Assembly (NCBI GenBank): GCA_030141605.1
Contig: JAQGDQ010000002.1
Coordinates: 2,526,501 to 2,590,500, forward strand
Length of the DNA stretch: 64,000 bases
Direction of reading: 5' to 3'
DNA from: Tubiluchus corallicola
Taxonomy: Eukaryota; Priapulida; Priapulimorpha; Priapulimorphida; Tubiluchidae
Shown here: piece by piece, positions 11,451 to 23,800 of the stretch
How positions within the stretch are numbered: the stretch's first letter is position 1
Layout: each line of letters opens with the position of its first letter
Program-made: the position numbers and the translations under genes
Notes under the pieces: generated by a model
Told to the model about the DNA's origin: nothing
The model's database searches: none
Seen by the model: only the letters and a program-made list of their open reading frames with translations

Positions 11451-14400
11451 ATGGGTGACTATCAGCCAAAACGCCATATCTCTGGTCGTTCTGAAGTAGC
11501 AACTCATTCAGGATTTGTGCACATAGAATATTGGTAAGGTACAAGCTACTGTATTAGGGTACGACCATCATCATCGTCATCATCGACATAAAATACCAAG
11601 CCCGTAGTTGTTTTCTTCTATAATACAACCAAATATAATATTATTCTCTGCATTTTTTACCTCGCCATCTTCGATTATAAGCGCAAAAATAAACATTTCA
11701 ATTTTCATAGATTAATTCTGCGAATATTACATTCCAATACTGAGCAGTGGATTTTTTTATCCGACTTCTTAACGGCGTCACTCTATCTATAGTTTAAAAA
11801 CAAGAACGATTGGGTCCGCAAATGTTATTGTAACTTACATATGTCACCAAACTGATGTGCGATTTTGTAGTAGAATATTTAGAATATGGCATCATTCATT
11901 GATGTAGTAACCACTGGCCTTTTAACTGACGCTTTGTATTTTTAAATTCGGTATATAGTTTTATTAAATTTTTTGTAAATTTTCGTTTGTAGCTCTTTTA
12001 ATAGTGCCCGACATGTAGTATTTCTTAGTTTTTAGTGTCAACTTTCACTTTTATATAGCATTTTTATGTGCTGAAATAAACTCTAAATAAATAAAATAAA
12101 TAAACAGTTTACAGATTTCTAAATAGCTAATCTGTAAGTTGTTTATTCTGTTTTAAATTTTGATAACTTTAGAGCATGCATTATTCTAACTGCACGATTC
12201 ATATACAGTAGTTTTAATATCTGAAACAAAACTGGTCACTGCGTGTTTCTGACGACTGAACTCATGTAAGTGAATGGGTGGTCACCTGGAAATTGTTTTT
12301 GTCGCTTAAATTGGCTACACTGCCCCCGGTTGGAGGGGTAGGGGCGGGCAGATACGCCCATCCAAACACGACAACACATGGGTGAAATTCGCATCTGTAA
12401 GGAGCTAGATTCCGTTCCCGTCACGATCAAGCCCAAGAAATGAAAAAAACAACACAAATATGATACCACGTAGAAATTGTATAGGCTGTTTAAGTCTCGT
12501 AACTATGATGGTCTTTTTGTAATTGATTTCAATGTCTTAATGCGTAACTTTCTAAATTTACCTGAATTTTGTAATACACATTGGCAAGCCTTACCTATCT
12601 ATAATTATTGTTTTATGTATAATTAACTGGGTAATCATATAGATAATATCAGATGTATCTTATTAATATATGTATTGATAAATAGTTTTTCGGTGAAGGA
12701 AGGCCTCGTGCAAGTTTATTTATTACCCTTTGAAACTTAAAAATAGAAAAGTGTTCTCGGTCGCTTCGTGTTTTTTTATTAAAGTCATTTTATTAATGTT
12801 ACCAAGTCTATGGCATAAGCAGTGTAAACAGGCATAATGTTTAATGTCGCAACGTAATAAGCTTTGTATAACTAATGGTTGACTATGACGTGCGACAGAA
12901 TTGTCAACATCGAGAAGCTAATTATATAGGGCGCATAACAGCCGTGTTATCTATTATAGGCTCGCTGCAGGCAAACAGCAGCTTTTGCTGCCATTAGACT
13001 TGGTAATTCAAAGAAAAAAGAAGGTACATTTACAGCCATCGTTCATTGTCTGCGCCATCGTAATACCTTTTATCATTCTGTTAGAACAGATACAAATGCT
13101 GCAAATCTGCAATTACGACCCTCGTAGCTACCACATTAATAATAACAGGCACACGTTCTAAAATTTTAGTTACATTTTGCTTCAAGGAGAATCAGGATAT
13201 AGCTGCACCTCATTGTGCAGGAGAAGCCGAAAGGGAAACCAGAAGCGACATAACCGTGAGAAAAAGCATTTAATTTTGAGTAAAGACCACTTAGTTGTAA
13301 TATCCAGTAGGCCTACTACCGCCATTGTAGCTGCGAGGGTCATAAATTGACAGGGGTATGATTCACACTCGTTTCTTCAGTAACTTTGTTGAAATTTGAT
13401 TGCTTATGATTAAAATATTAAAAAATAAGTTTTTCTTTATTCGTGCTGACTTATAGTATAGTGGAGGTTGGCTGTTATTTCCTGACGGAACTGACTCACT
13501 GCATATAGTCAGAGTATACAAACTTGACTAGTAAGTTGACAAATGCAAGTTAAATGTTGTTGCTAGTTGAGACGATATCTGACAAAGTACAGTAGGCCTA
13601 AGTACAATGACTGGTAGGAATAACTATTTGCAATGATATTAATGCTAGCCTAGGACGATTAATAAGCGACTGCATCAACAATGATAGTTAAGTCAGGATA
13701 AACTGGAAATTTCGCTGTCCAAGCAATGGAGAGCAGAATCTTGGCCATCAACTATACTGTATTGCTAACAAAATTGGTTTCGGTTCTAGATATGTTTGAC
13801 AGCAACATGGCCAACTCTTCAGTGAACTTAAGATACTACTAATTGCAAAAATGCAAGATTTACAAATAGCAGGATCCTACGGAGCAAAAGGTAGGTTACT
13901 TATCTTCAAGATAACTTTTCTTGAAAATTTTCAATTCACCCAATCAATAGTCACGTCACTTGATTGAAGATGTTTTCAGAATTTCAGAATCGCTCTCAGG
14001 CTAATCGGGTAGAGCATTTGGAAAAACAATGATTGAGTTTCAAATTATTTTCCATTCGCTTGGTTTCACTGGAAGCGTTTACAAAACATTTAAGGAGTTT
14101 CAAATTATTTTCCATTCGCTTGGTTTCACTGGAAGTGTTTACGAAACATTTAAGAAACCAACACACCCAGCCATACCCCCAATGGCGGGTCGAGCGACTT
14201 AACGAGTACACTTAACTTGTACTAGAGGCAAGGTAAAAATCTCAATGGGTGAAGTTGCATCGTTTCCGTTGGAACCAATTACAAAAAGTACCAAAAAATT
14301 AGCATCCGACATTTTTCATATTATGACAATTAAGTACTGTATTCATTCTAATTGAGTGAAAATCCAAAAAGATTTTCAAAAAAAAAATGAGTTTCGACGT

Positions 14401-15537
14401 TTTAATCTGTAGATTTCTAGTTTGGTGCCGCTATAGAATTGGAATTTCTGTCATTCATTCATTTAACATATTTATTTTACCTGATAGCCTTCCTCAGAAA
14501 AACAAATATACAAAAATCAATGACAAAGACAAACTGAAATAGCATGCCCGACTATTTGCTCGGTATTTCCTTTTCCCCATGTTCTTTTTTGCCATTTCTT
14601 CTTTATTTGAAGCATCTTTTTCTTGATACTCATTTTGTGATATAATTTAATAAATTTTAGCATCAATTGTTACCGTCAACACAGCATACATTTCCTGTAC
14701 TGTGAGATAATTATGTTCAATGAATAACTGTTAAATATTTTGTACGAAACAGAGAGATGCTACATTTGTATAATACTGGAGCTGTAAACTCTTTAGAATT
14801 TTCTGTGCAACTATATGTGTACATGTTATTTGGACATTTTTTCTTCTTGCTTATATTTTAATTAATAAACAGTCTTGTCATTTTCTAGGTTCATTTGAGG
14901 TCAGCTATAATGGCGACATTATCTTCTCGAAACTGGAGACAAATACATTCCCAAATCTAGAAGAAGTAAGTGGAAGTTCTTCAAGTGTTTTCATATTATA
15001 TATTCATATTAATTAGCGTCCGAATGTTCATTTATGTATCAATAATTCTGAAATAATTCGCAATTTTTTTACAGAAAAGGCAGTTCACTAAATAATAAAA
15101 AATGGCATTACTCTCTCTGTAAGACTTACAATCATAACGTAAGATAATTCTGTAAATTTTGTGATTATCTCAAGGACAGAAGTAGCTGAACCAGTTTTCC
15201 TGGCAGTTGCCCCAATAGCCAGGCACAGCATTGCTTAATTTTGTAGCCACGTTTTTTCTAATTTGCCAGGGACAGATCATATGTTGGTACTAAAGCCACT
15301 ATGTGGTATATTGCTCTTCCAATCCAAGGAACGATAATGTTGCACAAGGTTTTCATCTTCAGCTGTAATGCAACAGAACTTTTGTTTACCTTGACATAAA
15401 TGAGTGAATTTGTATTCAGCTATAAAAATTTTGTGTATAGTGTTCTGAAATTTCAGTTAGTAGAGGAAGTGTGGAAGAGATCAAATACTGAGGAGCAGCA
15501 CATGACGAAGAAGACAAAATTCTGTACGCTATTATAG
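11451..15537 (+). CDS. MIEN1: MIEN1/Rdx12-like selenoprotein with U-x-x-U redox motif and CaaX tail
   Basis: Four exons: 11451-11533, 13790-13890, 14889-14965 and 15457-15537 (83+101+77+81 nt). They give 113 residues, close to the roughly 115 of vertebrate MIEN1. Phases agree at every junction. Donors are GTAAGG, GTAGGT and GTAAGT. Acceptors are TTCTAG (with TGCTAAC branch site), TTTCTAG and ATTTCAG. Exon 1 ends VHIEY plus TG, matching the first strand of the Rdx thioredoxin-like fold before its CxxC. Exon 2 supplies A, giving UGA (residue 28), then Tyr-Val and a second in-frame UGA (residue 31). The two UGAs sit exactly where CxxC or CxxU is expected. Then follow SELKILLIAKMQDLQI, GSFEVSYNGDIIFSKLE and a C-terminal CTLL, a prenylation box like the CVIL of MIEN1. 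An in-frame TGA precedes the ATG. Both UGAs are read as selenocysteine because of the SECIS in the 3' UTR. A decayed gene or a missed exon are the alternatives. Confidence 0.8.
14035..14154. repeat. 60-bp tandem duplication (two copies)
   Basis: Positions 14035-14094 and 14095-14154 match base for base except two transitions, an exact 60-bp period. It lies in the second-to-third exon intron of the MIEN1-like gene. The near identity shows a recent duplication. Confidence 0.95.
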
Positions 15538-15617
15538 ATACATGCTTTTAGAGCCTATATCATCCAGTATAGCATAGTCAGAAGTTAATTGACATGCTAC
15601 TGTTTTGTAGTTTGCAC

Positions 15618-15694
15618 ATGTCACTAACGCCTATGATGCCACCTGCTGAAATGACTTCCCCGTCAAAGCATGTGTCTGATATTCCTAGTGACAT
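15618..15694 (+). promoter_or_regulatory. SECIS element, form 2
   Basis: This hairpin lies 81 bases past the stop of the MIEN1-like gene. Basal helix: ATGTCACTA (15618-15626) pairs perfectly with TAGTGACAT (15686-15694). Internal loop: ACGCCT against ATTCC. Non-Watson-Crick quartet: ATGA (15633-15636) plus the following T, against TGAT (15677-15680). The second helix, 15638-15647 with 15667-15676, has 8 of 10 canonical pairs. The conserved unpaired AA (15649-15650) begins 12 nt after ATGA. A mini-stem TGAC/GTCA (15652-15655 with 15662-15665) closes a TTCCCC loop, the form-2 arrangement. Known role: recruits SBP2 and EFsec so that UGA is decoded as selenocysteine. Confidence 0.88.
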
Positions 15695-15933
15695 TGTGTA
15701 AATTGTTTATAGAATAGGTTATTGCTTTACATGCTAGAAAAGAGCATGTACGTCAATTTAAGAAAAACTGTATGTTTCAAGTTTTTAACATTTATTTAGT
15801 GAATTGCTGGATCAGTAGGTTAAGCAAACTAACGGCTTATTTAGTAAACCACCTAGACCCACACTGCACTCTTAATCACAATTAATCGCATTATAGATCA
15901 CATCTAATTGTACATAATGTAATACTCAGTATA

Positions 15934-15939
15934 AATAAA
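15934..15939 (+). terminator. polyadenylation signal of the MIEN1-like gene
   Basis: AATAAA about 400 bases after the stop and 240 after the SECIS. It makes a compact 3' UTR that contains the SECIS. Cleavage would fall near 15955, next to the likely 3' end of the opposing CELF gene. Confidence 0.6.
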
Positions 15940-15954
15940 AAGCCTAAAGCAATT

Positions 15955-18900
15955 CAGATTTTTTCAACGTTTATTTTGCTTTCTCAAGTCTGTATACAGA
16001 CAATAGTACCAACATTAGTCATAAAAGGCCAAACATGTTCACAAAAATATTTATAATTTAGATGACTCAACTGGTTACTTGGCTGGAAAACAAAGCAACA
16101 TGCAATAAAACAATGAAACTCCTGTAAGCCATCATACGAGAATGACAAACACATTTTAAATCCGACACATATAAGTAAAGTCAGGATGCACACGTATCAA
16201 ACACTGATTTTTGGATATTTCAAAAAAATGTTGGTTACGTAATTATGCACATATGGGATACACATCTCAGACGGTGGTATTAATGTAAGATGGTAAAACT
16301 TTTGTAGAAAGGACAAAAAATGTAGCAGAAGTAGTACATGCAAAAGTTAAACAGGCAACTTTAAATTCCAGCTATGGATTCTATGTAATTTATGCTTAAA
16401 TAATCAAAACAGTTACACACAAAATCTGTCAAAAGGAAAAAGCAAAGGGATTCAAGAAGACAATGATTAAATGGCAGAATTATCATCTGGTACTAAAAAA
16501 GAGGCATATGTTGAGAGAAACACAAACTGAACTGCAAATATAGGATATGCCCATGAGAAGCTGCAAAACAATTTTAGGTAAGAAGGCACCACCGTATCTT
16601 CTAGGAATGTACTGAAACACAGTTTATCACTGATGCGGTGGGTGCACTTCGAAAATGCATCTGGGGACGGAAGAGAATTAAGAGATTAACAATGCACATC
16701 GTTAGATCATATGCACATCCAAAACATACATCAGCCATCAGCAGGGAAACTTAGAAATAAAACATGTAACCACGAGTATTAACAACATCTTAAATGTTTT
16801 CTTCTACAAATAAAATCTCAAAATGGATTACTTGGGGGAAATGGGCAGCTTAATGAATTTTTCAACAAAGAAATTAATTCCATTCAAATCCGCTGGCACA
16901 AAATTAGTTTAAGGCCATTTCAAAAGTGCAATGCAGTGGCAAACAAATATTTTCCCCATCAGAATTTCAAAAGGTTTGTCGTACTACCCCATTCCTTAAC
17001 AGGAGCTTCTGTTAAATATATACAGTTTTTAGGTATATGTATATAAACCTGACAACCATTTTGACGCACAGTACTCTCTGAAATTACACACTTCACTAAC
17101 CTAAATAACTGCGACTCATTCTGCTTGCACTGCTTGTCTTCAAAAACAATATCTATAGAGTAAAACGTCATAAAATAAACTATATTATACTTGCTAGAAA
17201 TGCGTGCGCCATCAGCATAACATAGCCTAGCCCTTTCTTCTTACAAATTTTGAAAGTTATGATGATACACATAACACTGCTACTGTTACAGACTCATACG
17301 GTTATCTTACGTCACACACACTACAGGTAGCCATCGAATACGCAACGCAAAAATACTCAAACGCATCAATTTTAACGCCAAAAAGTCCAGATCAACACAA
17401 AAGTTAATGCTTCTAAGCACAAGCAAATACCAAACATGTAACAGTCCAAGTACGATACAGCAAATCCAAAAAACACTACGTTAATAGGCTAAATATAAAC
17501 CCCATATATGAACATTACATTAATACATAGTACTACACAAGAAACATATAGATATATGTTAAATATACTAATATTAGTTAATTTCGGTTAACAAGCTATG
17601 CTCACCGTCATATCGTTCTTCCTCTAAATTAAAAGTTAATTAACACATTTTTGTAAAAATTTAATGTGTTCTTAAATTAGTCGCCCTTATAATCAAAATT
17701 GTGTTCAAAATTAGACATCTACAGATAATGCACTTATTGCAAGAAGTTACAACTGCCTTTTACCAACAGCTAAAAGCTGATCAGGCCTTGCAATACATCA
17801 TTTGATTACAAGAAAGCCAATATCAATAGTTACTAAAATGCTTGAGAACTATTACTTTAAAATTAAGAAAAACTCAGTCATTATATTCTTGTAATAGAAT
17901 ACATTATATGTGTAGCTAAGCCTTTTTTGGTAAAACTGCTAAGCTAGAAAAAATATTTAAGCTATGCAAATTGCAGCATTTAATAACAAACTCGGTAATC
18001 TTGCTTACGCTGTTACGCTTCTGATAAAATTCAATTTGCACACTGCTCAAAATATGAAAGCATTTTACTTTGTGTTACAGACACTATCATAAATGCTCTG
18101 CAAATGGATACAGCGTATAAGCTATTTACGACCGATTACCAAATATGGATACTAGCACGCTCTTTTTCAAGCAGTGTAACTCATGAATCTTTGCATTCGT
18201 GAGAAAGCCAAGCAGTATATTGGTTAATATAGTGTATCAATCTATGTTGAATGTATAAGCAGAATATTAAAAATCAAGAGCAGACTTTATCTAAAAATCT
18301 GTGTCTTGAATCTAAAAGCAGAATAACAGAAGCGTTGCACAAACAAACAATTGATAAAGACAAAAAAAAACACAGTAGACCGGTACCGTTAAGTATATGC
18401 TTCCGGTTCGATCATAAAATCAAAAATACATAAACAATGTACTACTGATAATCAAGATCCACCACATTTATACTCCATAAACACAAACGTCTAGATTTAA
18501 AATAAAACAGCAAGCTTGAAGTGGCCGGGAAGTTTCAGACTTACATGGCAGACGAAGACGACGCTGACACATGTACGCACGTGGACAGACGTGATGACCA
18601 ATGCACTCATGACGAGATTAACGCTCACGGACACCTGCAGAGGATGAACAAGAATTAGGAGTATACTAAAATGGGCACAAAAGCATGCGGCGCATTACGA
18701 ATAACACGTACAACGAAAATATTCATAATCACAAACAAAGATCCGATTTGCAAGCATACTAAATAGTTTCTCACTCCAAAAGCAAAAAATAAATGAGAAA
18801 TGATGGTAACAACAGCAACACAGTACATGTTTTAGAAGCTGACATCCAATCTAAGGTGACTATGCCTAACACTGATCATGTACACATATATGCAGTGCAA

Positions 18901-20874
18901 ATATACGAGAAAACAAAAACAACTATAACGAGGTTGAATTACCTTCTCATTTAGCACATAGAAATAGTGATCCCCCTAACAAAAATACATTTTTTACCTT
19001 CGGGACATTGCAAGCATTGAGTTAGGTAAGTAAAAGTTCATCAGCCAAACCCTCACCTGGAGATTTCATGCATTTTACTATGCTTGCTATTATACACCAA
19101 ATTGCAGTAATATGCCCTGAGTTACAGCGAATTATACTGACGAGTTTTTGTGTGAAGCAATAAAAAGCTGTCAAAACAGTACCGCTTAAACTTAGCGATG
19201 TACCAAAATCACAAAAATTTTTTTAAAAAAATGACACGCTCAAAATAATAGCCAAAGCCTTGTGTGTTCAATTAAAAGTTTAACGTGTTATTTTTTGCAG
19301 TTAATTTTATTTCATTTCTACAGCACACTACATTTTCGACTGCTGTGTCAGACTGGTGCCTGGTAGAGAGAAATACTGTGCCAACATTTTTTCAGTCGAG
19401 GTTAGATGCTACATTATTGCCACTAGATCATTTGACGCTTGATACATTTGAAGCTAGTTTATAAATATGTGTATCACTTTAGTCCACCATCACCAGACAA
19501 CAGTGACCATACCAGCCAAATGACATTATTTAAGTAATAATTAACACCAGTTCACAGACATGTTGGTGAGCTTTAGTTTCAGTGAATACTTGCATTACAA
19601 GCTAGCACCTAATAAGAAAGTCAGATGCTACATTTGGTGCACTATTGACAGCAGTTTGTAGTTGCAAACGAAGACCTATTTTGAAGCAAAATAGCTTTTT
19701 TGCCAATTCTAGCACAATGTAAATATTAATTCATGTGTCAATCTTAGTCGCACACATTTCTGATTATTACTAAAACAGTAAGAAGGAAAAACAGTAACAG
19801 TGGTAAAATCTACAACCTGTGCCAGGTGAATATCTGCAGCAATAACCCTGTGACACCAACAGCTACAACATCAAATCAATCAAATGGCAAACAAAAACAA
19901 TGCTAAAACACCAAACACAGATAATAAAAAACATTAACAATATAACAGTTTGTAAATACATGTAGACACTCACTACTAAGCCAAAATGACTCAAATGCAA
20001 ACCCAGACAACAACCAGCGACAAAGTGAAATATCAAAAATGTAAGACAAAGTCCAACTCATAGACTTATTGCAAAGCGCAATAAATGAAGCTGACAGGGT
20101 AAATAATGGATGGCACAATGTTGAAGTTCTGATTAGATTAACAAAGATTGGCCTTGGTAAAATATCAGCAGTGGCATTTTAGTTTGGCACTTGTGTTAGA
20201 CATTCCAGTCTAACATGATGTTTCGAAAACAGAGCACCTTTAAACATCTTGATCAGCCATGTATCATGTTGCTAATCGCGTTAGATTTCAGATTTTCACT
20301 TGACAAAGTGTTGAACGAAAAACTCACTAGCTTGAGAGATTGTATTTCTGCAAAGAATTTTTTGTCCTACAAAATACTCATAAATCGTAGAAAATCTCTT
20401 TACAAATAACAACAACAACAACTTTTGTTGCATTCAAACCAACACCAGAAAAGTGAAATCAGCCCACAGATTCGAAAGGTTAACTGTTAATGAGCAGTGC
20501 ACCTCAGCCAATCAACAAATTAAGTGGGGCATTATACCAACAACTCTACTAGCTTTAACATAGTCATTAATAATGAACAGCCAAGAAATAAAAAACTGAT
20601 TTGATAACATCATAAATACATTTTAAAGAGTAACAAATCATTTGCTTCAATCTTAAGTAGTGAGTTGATTACTTTAACCATTTTTGAACTTAACAGTGTG
20701 GTATTGTAAATATGAAGTGTTTATTATGTTAGTTTACAATACACCATCAGCTTTTAATTTCCAAATCATTTTTGCTAAAAGGTAGTTATAAATTACATCT
20801 TACTATTTCATGGCTGTTCATTACTGTTCACAACATGCAAACATATAGTACTAGTTTGGCCTTATTACATACCT
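15955..20874 (-). other. probable 4.9-kb 3' UTR of the CELF gene
   Basis: Between the CELF stop codon at 20875 and the next gene there is no other credible coding sequence. A minus-strand AATAAA (TTTATT at 15970-15975) is the last signal before the selenoprotein gene. Long 3' UTRs are usual for CELF1/2 genes. The extent is inferred: earlier minus-strand signals could give shorter transcripts. Confidence 0.45.
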
Positions 20875-23800
20875 TTAGTAAGGCTTACTTGCATCTTTAG
20901 ACCGTTTTAATTGCACTTTAAGTCGCTTCATCCCAATCTGAAACCCGTTCATAGCCTGAATAGCTGCGGCTGCTGATGCTGAGTTGTCATAACTCACAAA
21001 ACCTAATCAGCATAAATAAATGCTAATCAACATCAAAATATTTGTATACTAACTCATGATGTGATACACAAATTCATTACGTATGCAGGAGAACAGGCAA
21101 TGCATATGAAAAACTCAAGCTTTTAGTTCTCAACATTTCCTTAAAATTTAGGTTATGGTACTCCAAGGCTAACTAAATACAGTTATTTTTTAGAATAACA
21201 AATAGACGATGGAAAGCTCAAAAATGTTTTGCAATGCTTAGACAAAAAGTGAATGCACACATTTACAAGTTAACATGACAGGAGATGTACAACACTTACT
21301 GTGTTTTGTTAAAAATTCTGTAGTTTGTTTTTGAGATTCCATCGTGAAGTTATCATGCTTCTGCTGTAGAGCCAATTTAAATCAATCAGCAGCAAATTTT
21401 AAGGGAACCCATATTCTGATTTTTATCAATCTAATCTTATATTTTGAACAAGACTCAGACTTCAAGGTTAGAAAAAATGCTGAGACTCCACATATAGTAT
21501 TCACAATACATCGACAATGCTATTCTAGCTATTTCATCTACATTCACGCAAGTTTGATAAAAATATGCATCTGTATGACAAAAGATAGATTGAAGGAAAA
21601 ATGAAATGATAAATTTTAATGCAGGAATTCGTGCAATAAATCACTCACCGAAGCATTTGCTAAGATTTGTCTGCTTGTCGATAAACACTTTGGCTGATAT
21701 CACACTTCCGAATGGCAGGAACGTTTGACAGAGGTCTTGGTCACTGAACTCTTGTGGTAAATGATAAATGAATAAATTACAGCCTTCGGGACCTGGAAAA
21801 AGAATAGACATTAGGATATTGCTGCTTTATAAGAGATAGTGAATACGATCAGTTTGTCCATCAAGCACGCCAACAGAAACAAGTATATATATATATAGCT
21901 CCTATAAAGTAAGAAAGTAAGTAAGAAAAATCCACACAAAAAAGGTTAGTGCTTGACCAACACACGGGGCATTTACAATGCTTGCTTATACCGTTTTAGA
22001 GGTACGTATGTAGTGATGTAATTAAAATTTTAATGCGAGTCATTACTTTCAAAACTGGTACAACAAATGAACTAATATCTAATAATCTAGTATCTGAACG
22101 AAGTGCAGTGTACTTTTAAATAATAATAAATATACTTATTTTTATATAATTGAAGCAAACAAAACGTAAAATATGAAACAGTGGAAAATAACCATTTTGC
22201 ATGTAATTATTTGCTAAGCTTTTCTGCACGACATGTCATAAATTAAAATTACCAAAAATATATTGTTGCTTTGCATATCAGTAAATAAAATTTCAAATTT
22301 TATATTTCAAAGCACCAGTCTGATCACACATATATATGTACTGCCACCCTGAAAGTTTAATTCTACACACTATTAATTAAAGTCATTTTCAAGTAAAATA
22401 TGTAAATAAAGAAATGCATTGCTGCAGCCACAAAAATTATTTAGAGTAGTAGAACTACTGAATACCTTCTGATTGTTTGCCTGATGCACTAATAATTTGT
22501 TGTTGAACTGCGGGTTGTGTGAAACTTGGAAAACCAGCTGAAAAACGAAATGCTAATATTAACCTCTAGTCAAAGGAACTAGCGTAGATCAAAAATAATG
22601 TTGGCCGAGACATATAAAAGCTGATAACTTGAAAAGTGAATTTGTGCAGTCAGTACTGTATTGTCAACTGACGAAAAGTTATTTTTCACAATCATGAAAA
22701 TAAATAATCAATGTATAATTATATGTCAACCAAATATACCTCATTAAAATTAATCTGCATCACACCCTTTAAAGTTCAAAAGATATAATACCGACTTTAA
22801 AAAAAATCTTTGACTGAAAAATGGACTTACTACATTAAGTAGTCTCCTCATAAATTCAGAAAGAACTGAGTGTCGCCTACGTACCTGTGTACTGCTGCAT
22901 TCCAGTGTATGCCTGAGTAAGGGTGTCTGAACTGCCAGAGCCATTGGCTGAAACTACAAGCAAATAATAAACAGGTATGATACAGCAAAGAATGAAACAA
23001 AGGATTTCCAAATTCTCAACAATTTTGACAACTGGATTCATATGACCTCATCGCACTACTAGAAAGGTACAACAAACAAAATATCTTTTATCTTCTACAC
23101 AGTGTTTTGTATTCATTACAAAGTTTGGTACTCTGCAAGTGGAAATTTTGCTAATGCTAAGTTATTACTGATGGTAAATGGTTGTGGTGGAAGAGGAACA
23201 TAAGCTCAATTCTCTAAGAGGGTTCAATAGGATAATTCTCTAAGATGAACACGCAGAGATATCTTAGCCATGTTCGGATGTATACACGTTCTCCCTGTGT
23301 GACTGATTGACAGAGGCAGCACAACTGACATTTCTACTTAACAATGATAGCACATTTCTTTATTCTGCTTCAGAAGCCCTGTGTATGTAAAGCATGTATC
23401 GACTTCAAGTAATATTAGTTCAATGTCACAGCATAGTTAGAGCAACAAAATGTTAGTTCACATTTTTTGATTGCGGAAACATGATCACCACAAAAGTTTT
23501 TTGGATAACTTACAAATGTTACACCATAATAATTTAAATTATAGCTTACCTACATTCATGCCACTCCCACTACCCATAACATTACTGCTACCAAGACTGC
23601 CGGCTAAGCTAGCAAGATTGGCTAATGTGTTTCCAGACATACCCATCCCACTGAGAGATGTCCCATTACCGATACCACTCTGTGCCTGCTGGCTTTGCTG
23701 TGGTCCTCCCAAAGAACTTGTCAGTGTACTTGTACCGGACATACTTCCTATAATACAATTTTGACAATACTACACATTTACAACATCATACTTTCTTATT

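Noticed and set aside
12236-12469. Minus-strand 77-codon frame in a GC-richer patch
   Set aside because: No domain or splice partner recognised, and it lies in the first intron of the selenoprotein gene on the other strand. It may be a relic of a dispersed repeat.
13741-13796. YC and GFGSRYV-like codons just upstream of exon 2 as the real CxxC exon
   Set aside because: The spacing from the helix is about ten residues too long and no phase-2 donor follows. The stretch instead reads as branch site TGCTAAC and pyrimidine tract before TTCTAG.
13797-13799. TGA in exon 2 of the MIEN1-like gene as proof of a pseudogene
   Set aside because: The SECIS, correct phases at all junctions, intact remaining frame and CaaX end fit selenocysteine decoding much better than decay.
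23471-23764. Plus-strand 97-codon Pro/Leu-rich frame
   Set aside because: It is antisense to a well-supported CELF linker exon.
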